Positions 19,101 through 27,545 of a DNA stretch of 64,000 nucleotides are shown piece after piece. Below the pieces are notes generated by a model. It ran no database searches. It had not been told where the DNA came from and saw only the letters and a list, made by a program, of their open reading frames with translations. Within the stretch, counting starts at the first letter, position 1. Every line of letters starts with the position of its first letter. Location: positions 1 to 64,000 of the forward strand of contig NZ_JAGSYI010000004.1 of NCBI RefSeq assembly GCF_025685625.1. The letters are read 5' to 3'. This stretch comes from Acidicapsa acidisoli. Its GTDB lineage: Bacteria; Acidobacteriota; Terriglobia; Terriglobales; Acidobacteriaceae. The position numbers were made by a program, and so were the translations under genes.

Positions 19101-19317
19101 CGCCATGATCATCGGCATGATCCCGATGGCTCTGGGGCTCGGCGACGGTGGTGAGCAGAATGCTCCCCTGGGACGCGCCGTGATTGGCGGCCTGCTCTGC
19201 GCAACCGTGGCAACACTTATCTTCGTGCCGTCGGTCTTCGGCCTGCTTCATGGTGCAGGAAGGAATCCGGCCGACCCTAAGCAGCGCGAACAAGCTCAAC
19301 AACCGCAGCACGCGTAG
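16135..19317 (+). CDS. RND efflux pump inner-membrane permease (HAE1/MMPL type)
   Basis: A 1060-residue proton-driven transporter, full length for the AcrB/MdtB superfamily. It has an N-terminal helix (RPYTFIILALLILIMSPVMI), two large periplasmic loops (residues about 40-330 and 550-850) and two blocks of helices. The transmembrane proton-relay aspartates are visible in LAVGILVDDATVTIENIERF. The repeat symmetry shows in the second block (MGAIMCMGVATANSILVVSF). Start is GTG 16135, with AAAGG about ten bases upstream. It is the first gene of a pump operon with the adaptor (19387) and outer-membrane channel (20646). Divergence from LysR 15088 suggests inducible expression. Confidence 0.93.
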   Translation: MWIVKLALDRPYTFIILALLILIMSPVMIMRTPTDIFPNINIPVIAVAWQYTGLNPEEVEGRLTTPFEKVATTLVDNIEHMESTTYNGQSVVKIFLQPGASLDTANAQVTAVSQFELRQLPPGTLPPEIINFSAGSVPILQLGVSGKGLNEQQLADLSTNAVRPQLITVPGSVLPSPYGGQSPQITVNMDQNRMQSKGVSPGDLIAAMNDENVVAPAGTAKVGAEEYDVRTNAAPHTIDELGMMPIKKVDGAVVYIRDVATVSNGAAFQTNIVRQDGRRGVLISVLKAGNASTLSVVKGIRDLLPRVAQIVPPNLKITPLSDQSVFVRGAVSGVIREAVIAAALTALMILLFLGSWRSTVIIAISIPLSILSSVIILGMLGETINTMTLGGLALAVGILVDDATVTIENIERFLEDGYELHEAILEGAAQIAVPALVSTLCICIVFLPMFFLQGVSRYLFAPLAEAVMFAMIASYILSRTLVPTLAMYLLRAKQHGASRNPLVHFQRGFENGFERVRSVYQVLLTRLVLSRKVFVPAFLCACLCAFLLVPFLGQDFFPDTDSGEFILHVRAKTGTRIEETARLADQVEASIRSKIPGKELNNILDNLGLPYSPYNTMHSTSGLVGAEDGDIMVSLNEKHHPTADYVRELRRDLPREFPGTHFYFLPADITTQTLNFGLPAPIDIQFQSDDVEASTLQATSMLAELRQVPGLADLRIQQPMDYPTLDVSMDRTKAEQGGYTARDVSQSMLNTLSGSFQITPMFFLNYKNGVTYNLVAQTPQYHMDSLQDLQNIPINSSIAAPRATPEVLGDLASIHRGHEMAIVSHYNIRRVIDIYGAVQDRDLGAVAKDVETIVHRHEKALPRGMFLSLRGQVQTMRSSYAWLLGGLCFAIVLVYMLIVVNFQSWLDPFIIITALPAALAGIVIFLFLTHTTLSVPALMGAIMCMGVATANSILVVSFAKLRLAKHGDAVLAAIEAGATRFRPVCMTALAMIIGMIPMALGLGDGGEQNAPLGRAVIGGLLCATVATLIFVPSVFGLLHGAGRNPADPKQREQAQQPQHA

Positions 19318-19386
19318 AGATCGCCACGGTCAGCTCACAAGCGGTGAATGACATTGTTGGAAGTAACGTACAGGGAGTACAAGTCG

Positions 19387-20649
19387 ATGCAACAACAAGA
19401 CGAAGTTAAGGACTCAATGAATCACTTACTGGAGGGCGACGTGCCTGAACAAAATGACCACCATGGCCGCGAAACCGAAACCGCGCAGCCTATCACTGTC
19501 AACACCGAGAGGAAACTCGGACGCGGCCCAGTTATCTGCGTCATTCTTGCGGCTGTCGCGCTCGGGGCCTTCATTGTTACTGGCATTCGTACACGCGTTC
19601 ACGCCGAAGAGACGTTGACGACAACTACCCGGCAGGATGCTGTCCTTTCGGTCGCCGTCACAACCCCGACCGCAGGCGCGGCTGCGCAGGAGATCACGCT
19701 GCCTGCGAACACACAGGCTTTCATCGATACGCCGATCTATGCCCGCACCAGCGGATATTTGCGCAAGTGGTACGCCGACATCGGCACTCATGTCCGCGCC
19801 GGACAGGTGTTGGCTGAGATCGAAACGCCAGAGCTTGACCAACAGGTGCAGCAGGCGCAGTCTGACCTAGCGGCGGCCCAGGCAAACCAGCAGATTGCAC
19901 AGATCACCGCGGATCGCTGGACAAAACTGCTCGCTAAGAATGCAGTCTCCCACCAGGAGACCGATCAGGCAACGAGTGACCTCAACGCTCGCCAGTCTGT
20001 GCTGTCGGCGGCTGAGGCCAATGTACGGCGCTTGCAGCAGTTGCAGGGGTTCGAAAAGGTATATGCGCCATTCGATGGTGTGATCACCGCACGCAACATC
20101 GATATCGGAGCGCTGATTCAGGCGGGAGACATCAACTCCCCAAAGCTGGAGCTCTTTCATATGGCTTCGACGGACAAGTTACGCCTCTTTGTTCCCGTCC
20201 CTGAGGTATATGCCAACCAGGTACATAACGGCGATCACATCGCAGTCACCTCAGACGCGCTTCCAGATGCGAAGTTCACTGGCACGATCGTTCGCAATTC
20301 AGATGCGATCGACATCTCCAGTCGAACTCTGAACGTCGAGGTCGATGTCAGCAATGCGGAGCACAAGCTGTTCCCGGGTCAGTATGCGTTCATTCACCTG
20401 CCCATTCCACCCTCGAATTCGTCCATGACGCTGCCGTCAAACACTTTGCTGTTTCGCAAGGAAGGATTGCGTGTCGGCGTGGTACGTGACGGCCGTGTAC
20501 AACTGGCTCCGGTGCAAATCGGGCAGGACTATGGGGCCAAGGTGGAGATTATTTCGGGGCTTGCTCCTGCAGATCAGGTCGTCCTCAATCCACCCGACTC
20601 ACTCGCGCAGGGAGAACGCGTGAACGTCGAGAAGGGCGATGCGGAATGA
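19387..20649 (+). CDS. RND efflux periplasmic adaptor (membrane fusion protein)
   Basis: A 420-residue MFP. After a cytosolic tail rich in polar residues comes one anchor helix (PVICVILAAVALGAFIVTGI). The lipoyl half-motifs (ARTSGYLRKWYADIGTHVRA, then GQVLAEIETPELDQ) flank an alpha-hairpin rich in Q and A (LAAAQANQQIAQITADRWTK). The second lipoyl half (YAPFDGVITARNIDIGALIQ) and beta-barrel domains follow. ATG 19387 is chosen over 19348 for its GGGAG site. The N-terminal cytosolic stretch before the helix is longer than in AcrA, which is a lipoprotein. Its stop overlaps the next start (ATGA), so the channel gene is translationally coupled. Confidence 0.92.
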   Translation: MQQQDEVKDSMNHLLEGDVPEQNDHHGRETETAQPITVNTERKLGRGPVICVILAAVALGAFIVTGIRTRVHAEETLTTTTRQDAVLSVAVTTPTAGAAAQEITLPANTQAFIDTPIYARTSGYLRKWYADIGTHVRAGQVLAEIETPELDQQVQQAQSDLAAAQANQQIAQITADRWTKLLAKNAVSHQETDQATSDLNARQSVLSAAEANVRRLQQLQGFEKVYAPFDGVITARNIDIGALIQAGDINSPKLELFHMASTDKLRLFVPVPEVYANQVHNGDHIAVTSDALPDAKFTGTIVRNSDAIDISSRTLNVEVDVSNAEHKLFPGQYAFIHLPIPPSNSSMTLPSNTLLFRKEGLRVGVVRDGRVQLAPVQIGQDYGAKVEIISGLAPADQVVLNPPDSLAQGERVNVEKGDAE

Positions 20650-22106
20650 AAAACGCACTGACCATCACGATTGCGCTGACACTGCTGCCTCTTTCCGGCT
20701 GCATGGTCGGACCGAATTACAAGACACCGGCCGCCATTACGGCGCCTTCGTTCAAGGAGGCGACGCCTGCATCCTTTGACGCAAACGATGGATGGAAGCC
20801 TGGCCAGCCAGGCGACACCAAGCTCAAGGGCGACTGGTGGACTCTATTTCAGGACGCGCAATTGAATGAGCTTGAGACTAAGGTCGACACTGCCAACCAG
20901 TCTCTCAAGTCGGCAGAGGCCAACTTTCGCGCTGCGCGCGCGCAGATAGGCTATGCGCGCTCATATGAAGCACCTACTATCGGCGTTGCGCCATCGGTAT
21001 CCACAGTTCGCGACTCGGCGAATCAGCCTTACTTCCCCAACAATCTCGCAAACAACGGCGGGGGTAACTTCGCTCTACCAGTCGATTTGAACTACGAAAT
21101 CGATCTATGGGGGCGAATTCGGCGCGGTGTGACATCGGCTCGGGAGCAGGCTCAGGCCAGCGACGCCGATCTTGAAAGCGTCCGGCTCAGCCTGCATGCT
21201 GAACTCGCGATCGACTACTTTGGATTACGCTCGGCAGACGCGCAGACAAAGTTGCTCGACGACACGGTGAAGGCCTACCAGGATGCAGTGGAACTTACCA
21301 AGGATCGCTTCGAGGGAGGCGCAGCGCCTCAATCGGATCTGGCACAGGCCAAGACTCAGCTCGATCAAGCACGTGTACAGCTTACAGACATCGAGGTGCA
21401 GCGTACGCAATACGAGCACGCCATCGCTGTGCTGATCGGTAAGCCTCCCGCGGAGCTTACACTCTTGCCGTTCCCACTTGACCCGGCCTCCCAGGTCATG
21501 CCGGATGTTCCCGGAGTGATGCCGGCCGCCTTGCTGGAGCGTCGCCCCGATATCGCCGCAGATGAACGCAGAATGGCTTCTGCGAATGAACAGATTGGTA
21601 TCGCGCAGGCGGCCTTCTATCCTACCCTCTCGCTGAGTGCTATCGCTGGCTTTCAAGGGACGTCGGCACTCAACTGGTTCAATTGGCCAAGCCGCTTTTG
21701 GGCCGTTGGGCCTTCGCTTTCTCAAACCGTCTTCGATGCTGGCCGCCGCCGAGCCACAAAGAACATCACCGTCGCTCAATATGACGCTACGGTCGCAAAT
21801 TATCGTCAGACAGTTCTCATTGCATTTCAGCAGGTAGAGGACAATCTGGCGGCGTTGCGCGTACTCGAGAACGAAGCGCAACAGCAGCATGAGGCCACCG
21901 CATCCGTGGAGCAATCCCTTGACCTCTTTCAGACGCGCTATGAAGGTGGCGTAGATACATATCTGCAGGTCGTTACATGGCAAACAGCCGCGCTTACTAA
22001 TCAACGTAATGACCTGGATATCCTTCAGCGCCGTCTGGACGCGAGCGTACTTCTCATCAAGGCACTCGGCGGCGGGTGGGATAACTCACGTTTACCCAAT
22101 CCCTAA
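20646..22106 (+). CDS. Outer-membrane efflux lipoprotein (NodT/OprM family)
   Basis: A 486-residue channel. The signal peptide ends in a lipobox (LLPLSGCMVGPNYKTPAA), and the MVGPNYKTP sequence is the standard start of NodT-family channels. Two OEP repeats follow, with the coiled-coil alpha-barrel segments (SLKSAEANFRAARAQIGYAR; SVEQSLDLFQTRYEGGVDTY). It completes the tripartite RND pump: permease, adaptor and trimeric outer-membrane exit duct. Starts within the adaptor stop codon. Confidence 0.94.
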   Translation: MKNALTITIALTLLPLSGCMVGPNYKTPAAITAPSFKEATPASFDANDGWKPGQPGDTKLKGDWWTLFQDAQLNELETKVDTANQSLKSAEANFRAARAQIGYARSYEAPTIGVAPSVSTVRDSANQPYFPNNLANNGGGNFALPVDLNYEIDLWGRIRRGVTSAREQAQASDADLESVRLSLHAELAIDYFGLRSADAQTKLLDDTVKAYQDAVELTKDRFEGGAAPQSDLAQAKTQLDQARVQLTDIEVQRTQYEHAIAVLIGKPPAELTLLPFPLDPASQVMPDVPGVMPAALLERRPDIAADERRMASANEQIGIAQAAFYPTLSLSAIAGFQGTSALNWFNWPSRFWAVGPSLSQTVFDAGRRRATKNITVAQYDATVANYRQTVLIAFQQVEDNLAALRVLENEAQQQHEATASVEQSLDLFQTRYEGGVDTYLQVVTWQTAALTNQRNDLDILQRRLDASVLLIKALGGGWDNSRLPNP

Positions 22107-22289
22107 ACAACTGGCAGGAATGCACAGCAATCTGGTGGTGTTGGGCGAAGGAAACAAGGGTTTCATGTGTATGGAGATTCATTGCGCTTCATATCATTTA
22201 GGCCAAATCCACGTCACCATGTCTGTCTGGACCCATGCCAGATGAAGAGCTGCGGTTCTGGTTATGTGGATTCACAGAAAGGGATTTTC

Positions 22290-22958
22290 ATGGATACATG
22301 CACATTGCAATACGGCATCAGTCGGAAGCTCCTTGCTGGAGCAACCGATGCGGTACTTGTTAAGGCGGCCAAGTCGGGAGATCACACAGCTTTTGCTCAA
22401 TTGTGGGAGCGGCACTCGAATAAAGTATTTCTCACGGTCTGTCGGATCACGGGAAATCGAGACGATGCAGAAGACGTGCTTCAGGAGGCGTGGATGAAAG
22501 TCTATACCCATTTGAAAACATTTGTTGGCCGAGCGAGCTTTTCGACTTGGGTAACGCGCATAGCGATCAATTCGGCGCTTATGGCTCTACGCAGGAAGCG
22601 TGCTCATCCCGAGACGTCGATGGAGGTCTATGTCGGCGATGCCTGGCACTTCTTGGAGGTCGCAGACCAGACCAAAGACGTTGAAGAACTCTTTACAAGG
22701 CAGGAAAGCGCACAGCGCTTGAAACAAGCAATCCGCCGCTTGAGGCCGCGTCTGCGGAAGGTGGTCGAGATCCAGCAATTGAATGACCGGTCACTAAAGG
22801 AAACCGCCGATCTCGCAGGCATCACTGTTGGCGCAACGAAGTCTCGTTTGTTCCACGCTCGAATCTCTCTGCGTAAAGCTTTGCAGCGAGAGAGCAACGC
22901 TGCGCCACAGAGAGCGTCACCGTCGCTCAGTATTACGCGCGCTCGCAAAGTTGTGTGA
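22290..22958 (+). CDS. RNA polymerase sigma factor, ECF (sigma-70) family
   Basis: A 222-residue protein with region 2 (FAQLWERHSNKVFLTVCRIT, then GNRDDAEDVLQEAWMKVYTH) and region 4 (LRKVVEIQQLNDRSLKETAD, then LAGITVGATKSRLFHARISL). The start 22290 follows AAAGGGA; the frame is open from 22167 but that part shows no homology. A tail of about 20 residues after region 4 is basic and unusual. No anti-sigma gene is adjacent: the RND pump lies upstream and a decayed UspA gene downstream. Target promoters are unknown. Confidence 0.88.
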   Translation: MDTCTLQYGISRKLLAGATDAVLVKAAKSGDHTAFAQLWERHSNKVFLTVCRITGNRDDAEDVLQEAWMKVYTHLKTFVGRASFSTWVTRIAINSALMALRRKRAHPETSMEVYVGDAWHFLEVADQTKDVEELFTRQESAQRLKQAIRRLRPRLRKVVEIQQLNDRSLKETADLAGITVGATKSRLFHARISLRKALQRESNAAPQRASPSLSITRARKVV

Positions 22959-23100
22959 ATTGGTCCTCACAACAGTCCTACGAGCAAAGAACACGCTAGT
23001 AACATTGCGCGTAATAGAAAATCAACCGTAACAACAGCTTGGGCCATCGTATGGCAGATCAACCAGGTAGAAGTCTGTTCCCAATTGATTTCTCAAGCCG

Positions 23101-23633
23101 ATGTTTGTTGGCCGTGCCCTATGTTACTTCATGGACGCACAAGTTCAATGCCGCCCTGAGTATACTGAAAGTCGTCGATCCAAAGCGATTGGATATTTAC
23201 TAGAACGGAACGATGGACCTATCTACCATGACGTTAACAATTGGATTGTCAGGCGTACGGCGGATCTGAAGCATTTTTCCGATCACTACTTGGGCGAGAA
23301 TGCCGGCCGCAATACAGTGCTGTCTTGCGATGCAGCGAACCAGATCGAGCACTTCGCGAAGCAAGAGGAAATCGATCGGGTCCTGATTCCAGGACTCATC
23401 AGAGCGTTGAATCTCACCTCCTGGGCGATTCATTGACAGCGAGAATTCTCGATCAATCTGCCGCTTCGGTGTGGATCACTGAATATGTGGAAGCTGTAGA
23501 CAAGATGTCCATTGATAGCATTTTATGCGGTACGCATTTTGACCCAGATTTGACGCTCGAATTCCAGAATTGTCGGATTCTTCAAAAGGTGCGATCGCTT
23601 GCGAATGCCTTCCCAGCTACCTACTCCACGTAA
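23101..23633 (+). pseudogene. Universal stress protein (UspA-like), frameshifted
   Basis: The first frame contains LSCDAANQIEHFAKQEEIDR followed by VLIPG, which resembles the Usp pattern 'D-A-I-x-x-A-x-x-x-x-D-x-I-V-x-P'. A shift around 23410 leads into the second frame: LLGDSLTARILDQSAASVWI, matching the Usp 'LLGSVTAKVLHDAxCPVW' segment. Then comes SILCGTHFDPDLTLEFQNCR, like the start of a second Usp domain. The nucleotide-binding Gly motif of the first domain is altered. The match is by pattern only, so this is a moderate call. No intact start is identifiable. Confidence 0.5.
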
Positions 23634-23961
23634 CCGCAAGGCAGAGTGAGCGCGGAACAAATATGAGTGACTTGAAAATGAAAGCAGGAGAGGTTGCAAT
23701 TATGCCAAACGTAAACAGAGGCCGATGCAGAATCCTCGACATATCGGCCCCGAGTGCTCGTAAACCTTCCTCGAAGAAGTTGTCGTTTACGATCAGTTCA
23801 TTGCTCAAACAACAGTCCTACTTCTCGAGTTAATCGACTCTGAGCCATGTCCACACTCTGGCTGATGCCACCGACTCCGTTGCTGCTTGGAGCGTCGACG
23901 TCGCAACGCGCGGCCCGCATTTAGAGTCCGCTCAGAGTCTTCGAAGCGAGGTGCAAGCGGT
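23634..23961. other. Intergenic stretch, one possible 43-codon ORF
   Basis: About 330 bases between the UspA relic and the DUF2950 gene. A plus-strand frame from ATG 23702 to 23833 has GGAGAGG upstream but encodes a basic sequence (RGRCRILDISAPSARKPSSK) without recognisable features. Otherwise nothing is seen. Confidence 0.3.
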
Positions 23962-25202
23962 TCATTGACTGGCCTGCACGGTGACTACCGTGCGGCTCAG
24001 AATCGGTACTTGAAATGAATTACCCAGGAGATCGTTGAACATAATGGTGTTCTCCCCGATCAAGACCGCGAGGTCACGACCCGTTGCAGACGGCACGTTA
24101 TCTATGCCGAACGGCGGTTTGTACACCGCGACATAAACGGCGTTGCCAACTTTCAAGGAAACCTCGTAGCTCGTGGTAGAAGGATCGGGGTCAGCGACTT
24201 GATCACAATGCACCGCAGTGATCGTGCCTGCTTGCCATTTGCTTTGAGGTTCGCCGGCAGTCTGCTCCTGTTGCCCGTCAGCCTTTTGCCAACTGGAATC
24301 GGGATCGTATCTCTTCAGGGCTTTGGCGAGAACATCGGTCTTCTTGCCGAGATCTTTCTGTAGCACCACTCCATCCTGGTTCACGATGAAAGTCATGACG
24401 CCAGAGGACCTGTATTCCGCCGGATAGGCCAGGAAAGCGAAACCCTCCGTCATCTTGCCGTGGACGATGTAAGATTTCGCGCCACCCGGGGCATTTTTCC
24501 CTGCTTCGTCAGGATATGGAAATAGTAACCATGGTAAGGGGTCGGAGGTCCGGCCTGACCCTTGGCGTAGCCTTCGGCGACGGCCGACGCTACCGACGGG
24601 CCGATTGGACTCTGAGGTTCGCCATTGGCGACCTTCCAATAAAGGCCGTTGTGCTGGCCTTCGTCGCTGAAGATCTTCCTTGCGTACTCGTCGTGCTGGC
24701 TGGAACGATATTCGTTTTCGGCCACCACGAGTTCCTGACAAACGCGAATCGCGGATATTTCATTATGGCCAATGCGTCGGAACAAGATTTCCTTTGCGCC
24801 TGCATCGGTGTCGAAGAACCATGAGTTATTTTTGTTGACCAGTGGTATGGGTGTGGGCCAGTTTCTGGCGCCAATAATTAAGATTGTGGTTCCACCCGGC
24901 TCTTTTGCAAGGCGGTGCATTTCCTTATATTTCTCGACGAAATTAGCCCGGCTCCGGGCGTCTTCGGTATCATCTTCGGACCTGACGATTTGCTTATTGT
25001 CAGGTCCGAAGATAACGAGCAATTCCCTTTCGTTGTTACTCTGCAGTGCCGTGAACAGTGCATTGCTGGCTTCTTCCGGCGATGAAAATGTCTTTTGGCC
25101 CGTCTGCTACGCCATGGAAGGGCTGGGAGAGCACCCCGCCAAAAGGATCGCCAGTGCTGTGAGTTGCGAAAGGCGGGTGCAATGAGATGTATAGATGTTC
25201 AA
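23962..25202 (-). pseudogene. DUF2950 lipoprotein, one in-frame TAG and one frameshift
   Basis: The best start is TTG 25202 (GGAG seven bases upstream), giving a lipoprotein signal: LSQLTALAILLAGCSPSMA. A TAG follows at codon 32 (25107-25109), then QTGQKTFSSPEEASNALFTA begins the mature domain. DUF2950 landmarks include FGPDNKQIVRSEDD, ARNWPTPIPLVNKNNSWFFD, and NGLYWKVANGEPQSPIGPSV. At the T5 run 24494-24498 one base is missing; restoring it joins KQGKNAPGGAKSYIVHGKMT and the C-terminal GVMTFIVNQDGVVLQKDLGK. The tail from about 24280 is an extra domain beyond usual DUF2950. It sits just downstream of a DUF3300 gene, its usual partner. Function of either family is unknown. Confidence 0.8.
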
Positions 25203-25270
25203 TTGTTTTCTCCACATAGGTCGATTCTCCATTTCAAACGTTTTCCTGCCAGGAGCATAACGAAGCGCAG

Positions 25271-26350
25271 TTATCGTCGCCCGCCACCGCCGTGGAACCC
25301 TCCGCCTCCACCGAAGCTTTCGCTTCCGCGTGACGAAAACCCTCTTTCCTCGCCGCCGTGCTCGTAACCGCCGAAGGCGTTCGAGCGGATATTGCTTTGA
25401 CTGCGGGGTTCTGCATATCCTTGAGCAGCTCTGGTGTCTCCACCGAAAGGCCGGGGAGGTTCAACGGGATGGTTGTCAGTCTCCCGGCGGTCGAGGAGTT
25501 CAACGCCACCTTGGTGGAAGCCATTCCGGTTATAGAACGTCGTGCTGTTGGAGTGGAACCTGTTGTGGTAATAGAGCACGGACCGGCCGCGCCAATCGGC
25601 GTCCCAATGATTCCAGCCCCATCCATAGCCTCGGTACCAACCGGTTCCGAAGTGGGGACCAAAGTAGAGGTTTGGGCCGCCGAACCAGATTCCGGGATAC
25701 GGATACCACCCCGGCCAAGCCGCTACGGATTCTCCATAAACCACCCATGGATCGTACGCCGGGACGTATACATCATCAGGGTTGGCAGGCTCAATGCTGA
25801 TGTTCGAGCCTTGCGTCGTGACCGTCTCCTGCGGATCGGACTGAAGGTTGCCGGCCGCCTGCGCTTCCTGGCGCATTGCCTGCACCGCAGCCATCACGTC
25901 CGATTGCTGGTTGTAATAAGCGTCGCCTAAGGCCGAGGTCCAGGAGAGGTTCTTGTCCATGTTTCCAAGTACGGATGGAAATGCAGTGAGGGCCTTGATG
26001 CTCGGATCCCAAGGTTGCTGGTCCACAGCTTGTCCCAAAGCTTCACCCTGTAAAGCAGGATGCGCTTGCACCCATCTGTCGGCTTCGACCACTTGTTCGG
26101 GATAAGTGGACGCAGCCAGGATCTGCGGCAAAAGCGAATCCGGATAGAGCGCAATGGGCGCAACCAGCTGCTGTAACTGCCCGGGGTCCTGTTGGGCATC
26201 TTGTTGCTGCGGTGGTACGTACTGATCCTGACTGGCCAGAAGACTTTGCGGCGAAATAGCGAAGCACAAAGCCCACAACAACAGGGAAACCAGGTTCTGC
26301 TTACCTGATCGATGAGTTGAGAATCCAGCGGTACGCCGGAAAATATTCAT
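25271..26350 (-). CDS. DUF3300 domain secreted protein
   Basis: A 359-residue exported protein. The signal peptide is near LLLWALCFAISPQSLLASQD. The DUF3300 region begins LQQLVAPIALYPDSLLPQIL, continues with EADRWVQAHPALQGEALGQA and NPDDVYVPAYDPWVVYG. The C-terminal third is rich in G, W, Y and H (GTGWYRGYGWGWNHWDADWR) and ends in a glycine-rich tail (GGGGGFHGGGGRR). The start 26350 has GAGGAGG upstream; the frame to 26389 is discarded. It precedes the DUF2950 gene in the same direction, a pairing seen in other genomes. Role unknown, probably in the envelope. Confidence 0.88.
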   Translation of the reverse strand: MNIFRRTAGFSTHRSGKQNLVSLLLWALCFAISPQSLLASQDQYVPPQQQDAQQDPGQLQQLVAPIALYPDSLLPQILAASTYPEQVVEADRWVQAHPALQGEALGQAVDQQPWDPSIKALTAFPSVLGNMDKNLSWTSALGDAYYNQQSDVMAAVQAMRQEAQAAGNLQSDPQETVTTQGSNISIEPANPDDVYVPAYDPWVVYGESVAAWPGWYPYPGIWFGGPNLYFGPHFGTGWYRGYGWGWNHWDADWRGRSVLYYHNRFHSNSTTFYNRNGFHQGGVELLDRRETDNHPVEPPRPFGGDTRAAQGYAEPRSQSNIRSNAFGGYEHGGEERGFSSRGSESFGGGGGFHGGGGRR

Positions 26351-26577
26351 GTTTTTGAACCTCCTCTGTGTGTTTAGGCGGATGGACATGGCTGCTTACT
26401 GACCCGCCCAGAGCTTTCATCCATTCATAACCACAAATTCTTGCCGGCATGAACGGGCGTCTCTCTGTTCAAATTCCGATCGCTTTGAGGTGTTTACAAG
26501 GAGGTCTGGCATCGCCGAAATGGGCACAGCCGCGCATGGCCGTTTCCGGCGAGATCCGGTAATGCCCTCGTGACTTC

Positions 26578-27528
26578 TTAGAACGCGGTGTGCAGCGGAG
26601 GGTTTCCATATCGAATCCGCTCGACGTTGGTAGCAACTACTTTAGCGATCATTTCAAACGAAGGCTCGGTGGCGCCTCCAACGTGTGGAGTTGCGATAAC
26701 ATTGGGCAGAGCCAGGACAGGATCATTCGTTGGAATTGGTTCCTGCCAGAACACATCAAGACCCGCTCCAGCAAGATGACCGCAGACAAGATGTGAATAC
26801 AGTGCTTCTCCGTCTATGACACCACCCCGCGCAACATTGATGAGATAGGCACGGCGCTTGAGCCATGCCAACTCTTTAGCTCCGATCATGCCGCGCATCT
26901 CCTCGGTGTAGCGCATGCACAAAATGAGGATGTCGGTTGCTGCGAAAGCCCGTTCACGCTCCTCGAGGGAAAAACAGCGCGAGAGGCCGAACTCACTGAC
27001 CTTCGAAGCGGTTGGATCTCGGGTTATTCCGATCAGATTCACTTCGAAGCTATGGAGACGCTTTGCAAGCGGTAACGCAATCGCCCCCAAACCGTAGAGG
27101 CAGACTGTGCGGCCGGCAAGCATCTTGCCAAGCGGCGTCCCATGCACCCCAGCACGCACATGCGCCTGTGCTTTGGGCAGCTCTCGCAAGAGTGACAGGA
27201 TGAGTAGTATCGCGTGCTCCGCCACGGACTCGGCATTGCCTCCGGTTGCAGGCACATTCGCTACGTAAATCTCTTTCTTCTTCGCGCTCTCCAGGTCGAT
27301 ACATTCCAGACCGGTCCCCCACTGCTGAATCAATTGAAACTGGCCCGCTTCAATCTCTGCACATCCGATTCGCTGCATTTTAGGGATAACGATATCGACT
27401 CCGCTGAGTTTGGGGATAATGTCTGTCGCGGTACATGCGATGATTTCATCGTTGGCATCGGATGGGAGATGTTCTCGAAGGTACTCGGGAGCATCCGGAA
27501 AAGTGTTTCCACAAAAGAGAATACGCAT
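26578..27528 (-). CDS. D-isomer-specific 2-hydroxyacid dehydrogenase
   Basis: A 316-residue NAD-dependent enzyme. The substrate-binding half ends with GGNAESVAEHAILLILSLLR. The NAD domain has the motif VCLYGLGAIALPLAKRL, where the third glycine of GxGxxG is Ala. Catalytic residues are visible: Arg in INVARGGVIDGEAL, Glu in LDVFWQEPIP, and His in IATPHVGGATE. It reduces a 2-oxo acid or oxidises a D-2-hydroxyacid; the substrate is not known. The stop lies 49 bases above a small AT-rich gap, and the gene is 17 bases downstream of the 448-residue gene at 27546, so the two form an operon. Confidence 0.9.
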   Translation of the reverse strand: MRILFCGNTFPDAPEYLREHLPSDANDEIIACTATDIIPKLSGVDIVIPKMQRIGCAEIEAGQFQLIQQWGTGLECIDLESAKKKEIYVANVPATGGNAESVAEHAILLILSLLRELPKAQAHVRAGVHGTPLGKMLAGRTVCLYGLGAIALPLAKRLHSFEVNLIGITRDPTASKVSEFGLSRCFSLEERERAFAATDILILCMRYTEEMRGMIGAKELAWLKRRAYLINVARGGVIDGEALYSHLVCGHLAGAGLDVFWQEPIPTNDPVLALPNVIATPHVGGATEPSFEMIAKVVATNVERIRYGNPPLHTAF

Positions 27529-27545
27529 CTACAAGGTCTCCGCTA